Source: Treponema sp. (GTDB taxonomy: Bacteria; Spirochaetota; Spirochaetia; Treponematales; Treponemataceae). Taken from it: a stretch of 64,000 nt of DNA. The DNA lies in contig JAILKS010000025.1 of assembly GCA_024693715.1 (NCBI GenBank), positions 95,534 to 159,533 on the forward strand, written 5' to 3'. A program made the position numbers and the translations under genes. Below, piece by piece: positions 8,800 to 17,384 of the stretch; the first letter of the stretch is position 1, and each line of letters starts with the position of its first letter. The notes under the pieces were generated by a model. That model saw only the letters and a program-made list of their open reading frames with translations, searched no databases and was not told where the DNA came from.

Positions 8800-9657
8800 T
8801 TACTCCTTAGCAATCTCTGCTTCTGCGTCTATTCCTGTTATTTCTTCGAATACTTTATTGTTCCAATTAGGAAGTTTAAGAAGTTCTTTGTGCTGTTCTT
8901 TGTCTGCTCTATCCCAAGCCAAACGCCACGCTTCTTTATATTCAAGAGTTTTCAAGAAGCCGCCACAAGTTTCGATTTCTTTTTTATGCTCTTCTTTTTC
9001 TTTATCACTTGCAGTATCGTGTGAAACCCAGACAGTTAAATCGAAATAGCACCAATAAGGAATGTTTATATCAACTCTCTTTTTCTTTGTCATTTTGTTA
9101 AACATTCTTACACAAGGTTCATCAGAATTGAAAAAACCCGAGTTACAATCACCCGAGTTCCAATTACCCGAGTTACAATCACCCGAGTTACAATCACCCG
9201 AGTTCCAATCACCCGAGTTACAATCACCCGAGTTACGATTACCCGAGTTACAATCACCCGAGTTCCAATCACCCGAGTTACAATCACCCGAGTTACGATT
9301 ACCCGAGTTCCAATCACCCGAGTTACGATTACCCGAGTTACAATCACCCGAGTTACGATTATTATATTCCTGCAGCTCTTCTTTTGGGATTTCCCTTAAA
9401 ATTGTAAGTTTGTTTGTTCCGTATTTGTCTCCGTCTGTTACAATATCACCTTCGGCAATTACTTCACAAACTCTGGAAGTAGAAATAGTATAATTGCTTA
9501 CGCTTTCTATTCTGTGTAACTCACGACAGAAATGAAATACTGTGTCAGTACATAATTTCAAATCTTCTTTCTTTGCTTTAGTTTCGTATGTCTTTCCAAC
9601 TTCAAATTGAAAATCCCTGCACTTTAAGTTTTCATCAAACGCTTTGTATCCTATCAT
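8800..9657 (-). CDS. DUF7666-like phage protein with pentapeptide repeats
   Basis: 285 aa. The N-terminus (MIGYKAFDENLKCRDFQFEVGKTYE ... VFHFCREL) resembles a widespread phage domain in which the first residues describe a K(A/G)F..dl.CR.fqYevGktYe pattern. Residues about 100-175 are fifteen pentapeptides, mostly NSGDC, NSGDW and NSGNR, which would form a right-handed beta helix if they behave like other pentapeptide repeats. The C-terminus is a mixed alpha/beta segment. Function in phages is unknown; some pentapeptide-repeat proteins mimic DNA and bind gyrase, but I see no gyrase-specific signature. Confidence 0.7.
   Translation of the reverse strand: MIGYKAFDENLKCRDFQFEVGKTYETKAKKEDLKLCTDTVFHFCRELHRIESVSNYTISTSRVCEVIAEGDIVTDGDKYGTNKLTILREIPKEELQEYNNRNSGDCNSGNRNSGDWNSGNRNSGDCNSGDWNSGDCNSGNRNSGDCNSGDWNSGDCNSGDCNSGNWNSGDCNSGFFNSDEPCVRMFNKMTKKKRVDINIPYWCYFDLTVWVSHDTASDKEKEEHKKEIETCGGFLKTLEYKEAWRLAWDRADKEQHKELLKLPNWNNKVFEEITGIDAEAEIAKE
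9136..9360 (-). repeat. 15-bp tandem repeat, 15 copies
   Basis: On the plus strand the unit is acccgagttacaatc with variants ending ccaatc, acgatt or ccaatt. The array of exactly 225 bp encodes the pentapeptides NSG(D/N)(C/W/R). Unit length is a multiple of three, so copy number changes keep the frame. The repeats also create false ORFs in other frames. Confidence 0.95.
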
Positions 9658-9686
9658 AGTTTTACTCCTTTATTCTGCTACTTCCT

Positions 9687-9740
9687 TTACCAATTCATAT
9701 CATTTTCCATTTCCTTAGGTTCTTCCAAAGTGATTTTCAT
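9687..9740 (-). CDS. Possible 17-aa micropeptide ORF
   Basis: AGGAGG lies six bases upstream of the ATG at 9738-9740; the product is MKITLEEPKEMENDMNW. The ribosome site is stronger than those of many neighbours, which is the only evidence. It lies in the 154-bp gap 9658-9811, which otherwise shows nothing clear. It may instead be a remnant. Confidence 0.3.
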   Translation of the reverse strand: MKITLEEPKEMENDMNW

Positions 9741-9811
9741 TTCTTTTCCTCCTGTTATTTTACTTTCAGCCTTAAAAGTAAAATAAGACTGTTTGTTATT
9801 TTAGTTTTCTG

Positions 9812-10141
9812 CTAATACCTTAATATTTTTACACCCTCTAGATTAGGACAATTTTTGCAATGCTTAATATCATCATTTCTTAGCCAAGTATTACAATTTG
9901 CACAACACTTCATTTTCTCTATCTGCTCTCTCAAAGAGTCTTTTGCACATTCAACTTCAAGACATTTTGCTGTTAGGTAGTTATTATCACACTTTAATTG
10001 CACTATCTGTTTTTGCAGTTCTTCAATCTGCTTGTCCTTTTCATCAAGTTGTTCAAACAACATATTTACAAAAGCAATAGTACCTTCCCATTGTTCACGA
10101 AGTTTCTTTTGTTTCTCTGCTCTTTCCCATTCGTCTATCAT
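9812..10141 (-). CDS. Coiled-coil protein with C-terminal Cys cluster
   Basis: 109 aa. Residues about 20-75 form a heptad-rich coiled coil (LDEKDKQIEELQKQIVQLK). The C-terminus carries CCANCNTWLRNDDIKHCKNC, a probable zinc-binding knuckle. This layout is common among small phage early or middle proteins of unknown role. It starts two bases before the stop of the upstream gene region and belongs to the same leftward operon. Confidence 0.6.
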   Translation of the reverse strand: MIDEWERAEKQKKLREQWEGTIAFVNMLFEQLDEKDKQIEELQKQIVQLKCDNNYLTAKCLEVECAKDSLREQIEKMKCCANCNTWLRNDDIKHCKNCPNLEGVKILRY

Positions 10142-10143
10142 TC

Positions 10144-10536
10144 TTAGTCCTCCGAATTAAACTGTGGTATTTCACACCAAGCGATACAACTTTTGATATT
10201 TCTTGCGTTAGAATAAGCCATTTCATTTAATGCCTTAAAATACTCACCACTCCATTCACATACAGTTGGAATATACATTCCATACTTCTTGTACAAATGA
10301 GATAAACCAAAATCCCAAGAGTAAACTCTTACCAAATACAGACTAGTGGTATCTTTCGGTAAATCGTTAGGGTCTTTCCGTAAATCGTGCCATTGAATAC
10401 TGTTTTCTTTTGCACCTGTAAGATAGAACTTGAAACACAAGCATTTCGTTTCGCAAGTGCTTGTTCTGTGTTTTATGTGTTTTATATAACCACAATCAGC
10501 ACAGACAGTTTTTATTGCTTTTTCTTCTAAAGTCAT
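10144..10536 (-). CDS. Phage protein with DUF551-like C-terminal pattern
   Basis: 130 aa. The N-terminal half has Cys pairs (CADCGY, CETKCLCF) that may bind zinc. The second half reads HDLRKDPNDLPKD...YLVRVY ... IAWCEIPQF, similar to the W..P.DLP.D ... W..lP layout of DUF551 proteins found in many phages. Function unknown. The start overlaps the stop of the upstream 80-aa gene by four bases. Confidence 0.5.
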   Translation of the reverse strand: MTLEEKAIKTVCADCGYIKHIKHRTSTCETKCLCFKFYLTGAKENSIQWHDLRKDPNDLPKDTTSLYLVRVYSWDFGLSHLYKKYGMYIPTVCEWSGEYFKALNEMAYSNARNIKSCIAWCEIPQFNSED

Positions 10537-10775
10537 AACTTCACCACCTCGTATGGAGTTTTTGATAATGCAGAAACCAATTCTTCAAAGTTTCTTTCTC
10601 TAATTTCTTTTGTCATACATACCAATACAGATTGTCTTTTTGATTCCAAAATACGAAAAGCATTTTCTAAATCTTCCTTGCTTGATGAATAAGCAAATTT
10701 TGTTACATCAAAACACTCAATTGTTATCGGTGTATTGATAATCAGTTCTTTTTCTTCTGGTGTAAAATCTCTCAT
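10533..10775 (-). CDS. Hypothetical protein, 80 aa
   Basis: Small protein MRDFTPEEKELIINT... with a helical middle and a short basic segment. No family recognised. It overlaps both neighbours by four bases, the ATGA-type spacing of a coupled operon. Confidence 0.55.
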   Translation of the reverse strand: MRDFTPEEKELIINTPITIECFDVTKFAYSSSKEDLENAFRILESKRQSVLVCMTKEIRERNFEELVSALSKTPYEVVKL

Positions 10776-11140
10776 AGAGGCTCCTTATCTCTTACAACCC
10801 AATCATAAGGTGGTTCTGGTTCAGGTTCACTTTCTTCACAAGTATCAGTATATGACCATTCATCAGAATCTAATTTTCCAAGCTTATCTAATACAGACTT
10901 TTCTAATTCATCAGTTATTCCTATGCAGCACCATTGATCTATATCATAGTTATATTGCTCCATGTTCTTTATATTAAAAGACTTAATATCAATATCAGTT
11001 GAACCTGGATAACCTGAACCATCCCTGAAATAAAAAACCGGTTCTTCATGTGAATAGATAGCATCAACTCTTACAGAACATCTGTACTGTTCTTTATTGT
11101 GTTCAAATTCAAATTCATCATTTTCATAAAATAAATCCAT
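10772..11140 (-). CDS. Acidic hypothetical protein, 122 aa
   Basis: I choose the ATG at 11138-11140 (MDLFYENDEFEFEH) because GGAG stands seven bases upstream; an upstream TTG would add 20 residues without a good ribosome site. The protein is acidic with a Pro/Glu-rich stretch (EESEPEPEPPYDW) near the end. No domain recognised. The 185 bp upstream (11141-11325) show only an imperfect TCCGA/TCGGA hairpin. Confidence 0.55.
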   Translation of the reverse strand: MDLFYENDEFEFEHNKEQYRCSVRVDAIYSHEEPVFYFRDGSGYPGSTDIDIKSFNIKNMEQYNYDIDQWCCIGITDELEKSVLDKLGKLDSDEWSYTDTCEESEPEPEPPYDWVVRDKEPL

Positions 11141-11325
11141 AATAAAACTCCAAAAAGTGATGATTTTAAGTAACATCTGGAACATTTCTAAAACTGACAA
11201 TGGGAACTTTTATGGATGTTGTCAGTTCTTCATTTTCATTTACTCCGCCAACCATCAAGGCTAATAATTATTCCTTAATTTTTTCCGACAGAATCGGATA
11301 TATTTACCTTATAAAAGGGAAATAC

Positions 11326-11868
11326 CTATTTAATGCTCCTTACAAACCTGACAAAATCATCTGCATATATTCCCATTAAGAAACCGGCTGATGATCCCAA
11401 ACTTATTTCTTTTTCAGTTCCATCAAGTTCATCATAAAACTGAACAAGCTCATCTTTTGAGTAATTCTCATCTGAGAAAAAAAATGTAGTGTAATCTGCA
11501 AGTAAAAAAGAATTGGTTAAAGACATGAAAAAAGCAACTTCTTCTTCTGAGTTATCAAGATTAGAATAATACCATTCACCTTCTGAAACTTTATATTCTT
11601 TCTTTGAGTTTTTCACATAGTAATATCTTAATAAGATTTCACCATAAACCTGTCTGGCTGTATATTTTTCATCAGGATAAATAACAAGATATTGCGGCAA
11701 ATCTTCATAACCATTTACAATAAGAACATAAGAATTGTTCCTGTATGAACACAAAGTAATCTGAGTATAAAACTCTGAAAATGTTTCAACCGGCTCATAT
11801 TGAGAATATACATTTGCTGCCATAAAACAGAACAGCAAAGCAAAAAGAGTTTTTTTAATTCCCACCAT
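11326..11868 (-). CDS. Exported prophage protein behind an attenuator-like leader
   Basis: 180 aa from the ATG at 11866-11868 (MVGIKKTLFALLFCFMAANVYS), with GGAG eight bases upstream. The longer frame would translate across the terminator hairpin and is unlikely. A Sec signal peptide is followed by a soluble acidic domain with a repeated Y/F-rich pattern. No family recognised. Its promoter at 12.0 kb has the same operator type as the repressor region at 32.8 kb, and a kissing-loop terminator lies between promoter and gene. This suggests a separately regulated lysogeny-related or cargo gene. Confidence 0.6.
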   Translation of the reverse strand: MVGIKKTLFALLFCFMAANVYSQYEPVETFSEFYTQITLCSYRNNSYVLIVNGYEDLPQYLVIYPDEKYTARQVYGEILLRYYYVKNSKKEYKVSEGEWYYSNLDNSEEEVAFFMSLTNSFLLADYTTFFFSDENYSKDELVQFYDELDGTEKEISLGSSAGFLMGIYADDFVRFVRSIK

Positions 11869-11880
11869 AATCATTACTCC

Positions 11881-11973
11881 AAAAAAAAAGCCCCGATTGT
11901 GTACGACTACAACCGGAGCTAACAGGTTTCTGCTCACCCAAAAACCCATATCAAAGGTCGTACTCTTTGATAT
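11881..11973 (-). ncRNA. Kissing-loop leader RNA with terminator, copy A
   Basis: On the minus strand a perfect 9-bp hairpin (11948-11956 with 11965-11973) has loop AGTACGAC. It is followed by a 12-bp hairpin ending 11889, whose loop AGTCGTAC (11901-11908) contains the exact complement GTCGTAC, giving 7 bp. Nine T follow, then GGAG of the next gene. Two base pairs of the terminator stem are G.U on the minus strand but A.C mismatches on plus, which fixes the strand. The structure is read by eye. Confidence 0.75.
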
Positions 11974-12013
11974 AGATTCTTTTTATAAGTGTTATTTCTA
12001 CCACTCTTTAGTA

Positions 12014-12063
12014 ATTTTATGGTATTTATACCGTTTTGTCAATAAAAAAATGGTATTTTTACC
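12014..12063 (-). promoter_or_regulatory. Leftward promoter with two GGTA-N4-TACC operators
   Basis: TTGACA (complement of 12037-12042), 17-bp spacer and TAAAAT (12014-12019). One operator, GGTATTTATACC (12021-12032), fills the spacer; another, GGTATTTTTACC (12052-12063), lies upstream. The layout matches the repressor-controlled promoter at 32.86-32.89 kb, 20 kb away, so the XRE repressor at 32929 probably binds here. Confidence 0.8.
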
Positions 12064-12079
12064 GTTAATAACAACCATT

Positions 12080-12277
12080 TTATTCCAGGTGTTCTGAGCA
12101 GCACTCTAAAAAATAGTTAGCAGCATTTGCTCCGTAAAACTCAACTAAAGTATTTAAGTCTTTTGCTATCTTCTCATCAGTAAGCTTTTCATCTTTTGGA
12201 ATAACAACAGAAACACGGCCTAAAATATCTGCAAATATATAATTTCCAATCTGGAAGAAATCATTAAGGTTTACCAT
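12080..12277 (-). CDS. Hypothetical protein, 65 aa
   Basis: Small protein MVNLNDFFQIGNYIF... with alternating helix and strand and LECCSEHLE at the end. It overlaps the terminase stop by seven bases and precedes the operator-bearing promoter. Small genes directly after terminase sometimes encode head-tail or terminase partners; no motif supports a specific role. Confidence 0.55.
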   Translation of the reverse strand: MVNLNDFFQIGNYIFADILGRVSVVIPKDEKLTDEKIAKDLNTLVEFYGANAANYFLECCSEHLE

Positions 12278-13977
12278 CTTTCTTTATCAACCTTATCATA
12301 ACCAAATGCCTGATTTATCTGTCTTAAACTTTTTCCTTTTGTTATTACAACAGATTCTCCAAAATCATGTTTTGCTTTTTCAACCTGAACTTTATCAAAT
12401 TCCAATTCTTTCTGTTCTACAGTCATTTGAACATGTTCCTGATTTTCTGGTTTTGATTCCTGCATAAGTTTAATTCTTTTCTGCCGTCTTTGTGCATAGA
12501 AATTGTTATTCTTATTATCTGTCAAAACAACGGCAGAATTTGCCAAAGCCCAAGCCCAAAAACTATCAGCATGGCCTCTTTCATCCCTAGTTGATTCATA
12601 ACTAAAATGTTTTCCACCACCTTTATCAACTCTCCTTATGCTATGAATCTGCATGTGAAAATCTTTATCATTACTTAATAAGAATTCATGCTGTTCAAGT
12701 CCTCTTTTTACTTCAATAGCCAAAAACTCTTTTGATTCTTGCGTAAACTGAACACCTTCAACACGATCCCCTACTTCCGCATGAACATCTTCATAAATAT
12801 TATCACCAATCCCTGTTCTATCAATTCTTCCCCGATAAATTGGAAGCTCTCTATAAGCCTTTATAACCGTAGCTTTCTGTTTTTTATATGTTTCGTTTTT
12901 TAATTCAATTCTAGCGAAATCCCTTTTCTTCCCATCAGGAGTAATCCCAATCAAAAATAAAACACTTAAATCTTTATGCCTACCAACATCATAACCAAGG
13001 AATAATGTATTTCCATGATATTCCGGTCTATAATTTAAAATTGCTGTATCTAAATCTTTATATGCCTGAAAATCTACACCACGATTATATTCCCAATATT
13101 CTTCATCACTCATTTTCTCACAAGCTGATAAATCAATATCACACTCTCTTTTCCCCGGAGTATTTTCATAAATTAAATCTAATGAAATATAACTTTCAGA
13201 TGAATCAATAAAAACACATTCAAATTCCTGCTGAAAAGTATCTAAGTCAGTATTTTGAAATATCATTTTCAGAATTTTTGTTCCGAAAGTTTCAACACGT
13301 TCTGGAGTTGAAAGCGATGGAGCAATCTTTACAGCCGTTGGAACATCAACACACAAATCACGGCAGAACCACCAAGGAATGTTATATCTTTCATAATCAT
13401 AGGTTTCTTTATCAGTTAAAATATCGTAAAATTGCCCGATTTTACCCAAAGGTGAAGAACCCATTTCAATAGTTCCACCACGAGAAATAACAGGCAAAGC
13501 AGCATCATAAACAAGTTTCTGCATTTTAGCATTGTAAATAGCAAACTCATCAAGAGAAATATCACCACCTTTACCACGAGGCGGACGGCAAGGAATAGAA
13601 ATAAGTCTTGACTGAGTAATACCGTTTTTATCCTGAAAACAAAGCATAGACTTGTTATCAGTTATAAGTTTTTTCTTTGCATCGCAATCAGGAATTGAAT
13701 CATAAAACTGTTTAGCATAGGATATTTTTTCTAAGGCATCTTCTTCATTGTAAGAGACAAACTGTTTTGTATATCCTACCCTGTCAGGATCAAGAGCCTT
13801 TATAAGTCCTTTCAGGCTACAGATGAATGACCACCCTACACGTCTGGACTTTACTATTGCAATGAATCTGGCCATGGATTTTATATAAGCGTCCTGCCAA
13901 AAATCAAGCAACAAGTCTTTTTGTTGGAATTGAATATAAGTGTAAGCATATAAAAGTCTTTCATCTTTGGTAAACAT
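12271..13977 (-). CDS. Terminase large subunit
   Basis: 568 aa. The ATPase domain shows a deviant Walker A (VKSRRVGWSF, residues about 42-51) and Walker B with catalytic Glu (ISLDEFAIY). The RNase H-like nuclease domain shows GYDVGRHKDLS (first Asp), DRTGIG and HADSFWAWALA (last Asp). The layout is close to the Mu gp28/T4 gp17 superfamily. It packages DNA into the procapsid through the portal and cuts the concatemer. It follows the small-subunit candidate by about 2.5 kb of small genes. Confidence 0.92.
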   Translation of the reverse strand: MFTKDERLLYAYTYIQFQQKDLLLDFWQDAYIKSMARFIAIVKSRRVGWSFICSLKGLIKALDPDRVGYTKQFVSYNEEDALEKISYAKQFYDSIPDCDAKKKLITDNKSMLCFQDKNGITQSRLISIPCRPPRGKGGDISLDEFAIYNAKMQKLVYDAALPVISRGGTIEMGSSPLGKIGQFYDILTDKETYDYERYNIPWWFCRDLCVDVPTAVKIAPSLSTPERVETFGTKILKMIFQNTDLDTFQQEFECVFIDSSESYISLDLIYENTPGKRECDIDLSACEKMSDEEYWEYNRGVDFQAYKDLDTAILNYRPEYHGNTLFLGYDVGRHKDLSVLFLIGITPDGKKRDFARIELKNETYKKQKATVIKAYRELPIYRGRIDRTGIGDNIYEDVHAEVGDRVEGVQFTQESKEFLAIEVKRGLEQHEFLLSNDKDFHMQIHSIRRVDKGGGKHFSYESTRDERGHADSFWAWALANSAVVLTDNKNNNFYAQRRQKRIKLMQESKPENQEHVQMTVEQKELEFDKVQVEKAKHDFGESVVITKGKSLRQINQAFGYDKVDKERW

Positions 13978-14498
13978 TATCCAAGCTCCATATTTTCTAC
14001 GTCAAAAACTCTCAGCCCTGGAAGTTTATTAAGATTTCCGAATTCATTTTTCAGCTTAAACTTTACTCTCTCACCTTTTTTAATAACTCTGTATGTATAT
14101 AAGATTTCAGCCGGAGCAGTATCATAACCGATTACAACAATATTTGATACAGAAAGATAAGTGATAAATAAATCATTGTACTGAAACTTTTCATCTGTTA
14201 TTGTGTTGAACTCTACTTCTACAGTTCCATCCTTGTGGATTCTTATTATTCCACTGTCTGCTTCTTCACTCAGGCCAAGCTCTTTTTTTATACTTTCCAA
14301 GAACTGAACCTTTTCTTTTACCGGCACTTTTTCCATCTCAGCATGACTTTTAGTAAGAACGTGTTTAATTCCGTTCTCTTTCAAAAACTCAGAAAAATCA
14401 TTCATTTCTCTGTAAGATAAATCATCATTTACCGTTATGATATAAAAACCTGATTTATCTAAATTCTTTATGTCTGAATAACACTTCTTACCGGCCAT
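13977..14498 (-). CDS. Hypothetical phage protein, 173 aa
   Basis: Mixed alpha/beta protein (MAGKKCYSDIKNL...). A central IRIHKDGTVEVEFNTI looks like a beta-sandwich segment. No family recognised. It overlaps the terminase start by one base, so it is probably in the packaging operon. Confidence 0.55.
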   Translation of the reverse strand: MAGKKCYSDIKNLDKSGFYIITVNDDLSYREMNDFSEFLKENGIKHVLTKSHAEMEKVPVKEKVQFLESIKKELGLSEEADSGIIRIHKDGTVEVEFNTITDEKFQYNDLFITYLSVSNIVVIGYDTAPAEILYTYRVIKKGERVKFKLKNEFGNLNKLPGLRVFDVENMELG

Positions 14499-14847
14499 CT
14501 TTTTCTACCACCTTTTCAATATCTTTTCTAAAAAATGCTGTTGTTGGATCACCTATAAAATTGTCAAGTTTTATAAAAAATCTGCTATAGGCAACACTCC
14601 AGAATAAAGTTGCTTTCTGGCCATTATATAAAACCTTATCACCATCACAGCAAGGTATTCCGTTCTTATCCTGTATATATCCGCCCTGACAAAGATGCTT
14701 TTCAATCTCAGGCAAGGAATCAAGAAATTTAATGGCTCTATCACAATCTGTTTCTACAGTTTTTTCATCTGCATAAATATGACTTGCCTTTTCACGTTTT
14801 AACAGTGTTTTAATCCACGCAATCAAGTTTTTTGTTTCTTGTTTCAT
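14488..14847 (-). CDS. Hypothetical phage protein, 119 aa
   Basis: The N-terminal helical half (MKQETKNLIAWIKTLLK) is followed by GGYIQDKNGIPCCDGDKVLY...ATLFWSVAYSRFFIKL, which resembles the short beta-barrel segments of small phage proteins describing an exposed D.dG..i..GD.v pattern. Function unknown. It overlaps both neighbours. Confidence 0.5.
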   Translation of the reverse strand: MKQETKNLIAWIKTLLKREKASHIYADEKTVETDCDRAIKFLDSLPEIEKHLCQGGYIQDKNGIPCCDGDKVLYNGQKATLFWSVAYSRFFIKLDNFIGDPTTAFFRKDIEKVVEKDGR

Positions 14848-14960
14848 AAGTCCACCCCATTTTTCATAACAAGTTCAATGCTTTCTTCTATGTCGATAAA
14901 GCTCTGCCGCCAACATTTTAATTCATCTTCTGACATTTCAATTCCTGCATGTACTGTCAT
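14844..14960 (-). CDS. 38-aa small ORF
   Basis: ATG at 14958-14960 with GGAGG nine bases upstream. The product MTVHAGIEMSEDELKCWRQ... is a short helical peptide. It ends with an ATGA-type overlap on the next gene, and together with the preceding 56-aa ORF it makes the operon continuous. No function recognised. Confidence 0.5.
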   Translation of the reverse strand: MTVHAGIEMSEDELKCWRQSFIDIEESIELVMKNGVDL

Positions 14961-14963
14961 AAA

Positions 14964-15134
14964 CTAAACCTCCGTTTCAATGACAAAATAAGTTTCATCA
15001 CCTGATTTAACCTTTTTGATTGCAGCAATATCATAATAAGCATCAAGTATTTTTACTTTTAAAACCTTATTACTTTCGCCATCATGGCAATGTGTTTGAA
15101 GTTCTGTTGTTATTTCTCTTAAAACTTTTGTCAT
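14964..15134 (-). CDS. 56-aa small ORF
   Basis: ATG at 15132-15134 with GGAG upstream. The product MTKVLREITTELQTHCHDGE... is mixed alpha/beta. It starts inside the end of the upstream 204-aa gene. No function recognised. Confidence 0.5.
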   Translation of the reverse strand: MTKVLREITTELQTHCHDGESNKVLKVKILDAYYDIAAIKKVKSGDETYFVIETEV

Positions 15135-15745
15135 TTTTTCTCCTTAATTTTTATTTTTATAGGTGTCTTGTTTTGAAGATTAAAGTCATTTATTATTCTT
15201 TCAGAAAGTTTTGACATACCTTCACAACCTTTTATCTCAGGACAAAAACCTTTATACCACCAACAATAAGGATGACAACACAAGCCTACAGCCCGGAGAA
15301 AAGGTTCATTGCTTTCTCTTAAAGTAAATACCATTTCCTGCATTGCTTTTCTGGTTTTTTCTTCTGTTCTTTCACACATCCTTTGTTTTGCCATTTCTAT
15401 AAAACTTTCTGCAGTATGAATCTGCATAAACAGTTTATCTTCATAAGGATTTGAACTACGTTCTTTTCCGTTATTCCAATCAGGCCGACTACTCTCAACT
15501 TCTGGTTGTGGATGGCCTTTAGTTGCTCTGATTAATTGCATAACTACAGATTTTGGTTGTTTATCTATCATAACAAAATGAATACATCGTAGTGTTGAAT
15601 GATTTGCTACAATCTGTTTAATCCAAAAAGCAACTTCATTTTTATAAATATAAATTGCATCAGGTTCAAGCATTATTCCCTGAGTTATTTTACAGGCTTC
15701 TTTGTAATCTCTCATTGGATTTTTATTTAATATTCTGAAATACAC
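15131..15745 (-). CDS. Phage protein with ThyX-like pattern
   Basis: 204 aa. The middle segment RCIHFVMIDKQPKSVVMQLIRATKGHPQ followed by EVESSRPDW resembles the strand-helix-loop around the RHR...S.R motif of flavin-dependent thymidylate synthase (ThyX), and FIEMAKQRMCE resembles its later helix. A Cys-rich tail (CCHPYCWWYKGFCPEIKGC) could bind metal. The ThyX signature is not canonical, so activity is uncertain. It could be a nucleotide-metabolism enzyme or a derived fold. Confidence 0.4.
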   Translation of the reverse strand: MYFRILNKNPMRDYKEACKITQGIMLEPDAIYIYKNEVAFWIKQIVANHSTLRCIHFVMIDKQPKSVVMQLIRATKGHPQPEVESSRPDWNNGKERSSNPYEDKLFMQIHTAESFIEMAKQRMCERTEEKTRKAMQEMVFTLRESNEPFLRAVGLCCHPYCWWYKGFCPEIKGCEGMSKLSERIINDFNLQNKTPIKIKIKEKK

Positions 15746-16476
15746 TTTATGTCTCCCTTGTATTTATGCTCTTTAAAATAAATTTCCTCACCTATTTTTC
15801 TGGCTTTTACAGCTTCCATCATAGTGTTAAAGGTACCTAGATTTATTGTTTTATAATCTATTCCTAATTGAGCTATGAATTTATTTTTTTTGTTCAAATA
15901 CACACCTGTTTTTCCACTTTTATTTGAATTTAAAAGTTTTTTATTCATGGCATTTTCGCTAGGCGTAACTATTCTTAAATTACATTTTCGATTATCAAAA
16001 GTATCATGGTTAATATGATCTACCCATAATTTGCTATCAGAAATATTCATAATAAACCTATGTAATAATATTCTATTTTTTACATTACAAATATAATTAT
16101 TTGATAGAGACCATTTCATCTTATTTATTTTTTCAACATCATCCAAATCGATCTTAGAAGAAATAAAATCATTGTGTTTTTTTATTTTAATAATTGCATA
16201 TTCATTTCCAACAATAATTTCATTTGGAATGAATTCTACTTTTCTTAATTTTAATTCATGTATTCTTTTTATTTTTTTTTTATTTTCATCAATAAAAAGA
16301 CATCCACATGATTTTGTATGTCCGTTTTTTAAGCTTGTACTAGCAACAAATGTTTCTTTTCCACATATACATTTACATTTAAAAATAACAGCTCCACATT
16401 TCGTTCTTTTTTGTGTTTTTTCAATCACAGTAAGTTTATTAAAAACATCGCCACTTTTTATAACAGTTTTCCCCAT
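15727..16476 (-). CDS. HNH homing endonuclease with AP2-like C-terminus
   Basis: 249 aa from the ATG at 16474-16476 (MGKTVIKSGDVF), with GAGG upstream. It has an N-terminal zinc motif (CKCICGKETF ... KSCGC), a central HNH core (VDHINHDTFDNRKCNLRIVTPSENAMNK) and a C-terminal AP2-like DNA-binding segment (GVYLNKKNKFIAQLGI). It is a free-standing homing endonuclease lodged between the small-terminase gene and the 204-aa gene, overlapping both ends. Confidence 0.85.
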   Translation of the reverse strand: MGKTVIKSGDVFNKLTVIEKTQKRTKCGAVIFKCKCICGKETFVASTSLKNGHTKSCGCLFIDENKKKIKRIHELKLRKVEFIPNEIIVGNEYAIIKIKKHNDFISSKIDLDDVEKINKMKWSLSNNYICNVKNRILLHRFIMNISDSKLWVDHINHDTFDNRKCNLRIVTPSENAMNKKLLNSNKSGKTGVYLNKKNKFIAQLGIDYKTINLGTFNTMMEAVKARKIGEEIYFKEHKYKGDIKCISEY

Positions 16477-16480
16477 AAAA

Positions 16481-17224
16481 TTATGCCTCCTCATCCACAT
16501 CCGACATTGATTCTATAAACTCTCCGGCAGCCTGAGCTTCTGCATCGTTATGTTGAATAATTGAAACCTTTGCAATTGCTTTATCTTTAATTGCTTCAAG
16601 CGTTACAATTGTTTCTGTTTTCTTATCAGCATTATCACCCGAAATTTTACTGTTCAACAGTTTATGATAAGTCAATAATGCCTGTCTGGCAGAAGCTCTT
16701 GTTTCAATGTCATAATGAGCCTTTCCATTTTTATCATAACTGAAACCTGAAACCATCTTTCTCTGAGAAGCCGATAATTCTTTAATCTGTTTATCATCAA
16801 TAACATCAAAACTGACGTTCTTATCTTCAAGTTCAATCGTGTTGTCTTTCTTAAAAGAAGTTCTATCACAAGTCAAAACTTCTTTACAGAATTTAATATC
16901 TTCACGGAAAATATCTTCAATTTCCTGCAAAGAATTTGAGTTTAATATTTCTTCAACACGTTTTCTTACATGCGGCTGATGTATAACCCATGAACCCCAA
17001 CTCTTAAAACTTGCACCAACGGCAGCACCAGAACGATTAATCTTTCCACAAGTTTTTGACATTGGACTTGTATAAAATAAAATGAACAATCTTTCTCTTT
17101 GAGAAAATTCTTCTCCAAAACCGCTGAGAAGTTTTTCAAGCTTTTCATCACCTTCTTTGCCTTCTGGCAATCTGAGTATATCTTTAATTTTTTCAGTAGT
17201 TGGTAAATCACCTGGTTTTGGCAT
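16481..17224 (-). CDS. Probable terminase small subunit
   Basis: 247 aa from the ATG at 17222-17224 (MPKPGDLPTTEK), with GGAG seven bases upstream. Residues about 45-100 (QRERLFILFYTSPMSKTCGKI ... VIHQPHVRKRVEEIL) fit the helix-turn-helix repeat unit of small terminases. The rest is helical, as expected for the oligomerisation part. Small subunits recognise the packaging site and regulate the large ATPase. It precedes the large subunit in the operon, but a homing endonuclease and several small genes now separate them. Confidence 0.65.
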   Translation of the reverse strand: MPKPGDLPTTEKIKDILRLPEGKEGDEKLEKLLSGFGEEFSQRERLFILFYTSPMSKTCGKINRSGAAVGASFKSWGSWVIHQPHVRKRVEEILNSNSLQEIEDIFREDIKFCKEVLTCDRTSFKKDNTIELEDKNVSFDVIDDKQIKELSASQRKMVSGFSYDKNGKAHYDIETRASARQALLTYHKLLNSKISGDNADKKTETIVTLEAIKDKAIAKVSIIQHNDAEAQAAGEFIESMSDVDEEA

Positions 17225-17384
17225 TTTCATTCTCCGGTTCTTCACATTTATGAATCAGATAACCGTAAGTCTTACGGCCATTCTCCGTAACAAAAGGAAC
17301 TAACTCAGGTTCACATACAACACATTTTCCAGGAGCTGTAGCAATAAACCTGATTTCTTTTCCACATTTTTCACATTTCTGCAT
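17208..17384 (-). CDS. 58-aa zinc-ribbon protein
   Basis: ATG at 17382-17384. The product has CEKCGKE near the start and CVVCE around residue 21, a two-knuckle zinc ribbon. The tail overlaps the start of the small-terminase candidate by 17 bases. Small phage zinc ribbons often adapt host polymerase or nucleases; the role here is unknown. Confidence 0.6.
   Translation of the reverse strand: MQKCEKCGKEIRFIATAPGKCVVCEPELVPFVTENGRKTYGYLIHKCEEPENENAKTR

Noticed and set aside
9136..9360. CRISPR array
   Set aside because: The unit is 15 bp and directly tandem, without spacers, and it is translated.
9062..9493. Plus-strand ORF and a second minus ORF across the 15-bp repeat
   Set aside because: Repeats without stops open all frames. 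Only the minus frame giving pentapeptides continues into non-repetitive sequence at both ends and has a ribosome site.
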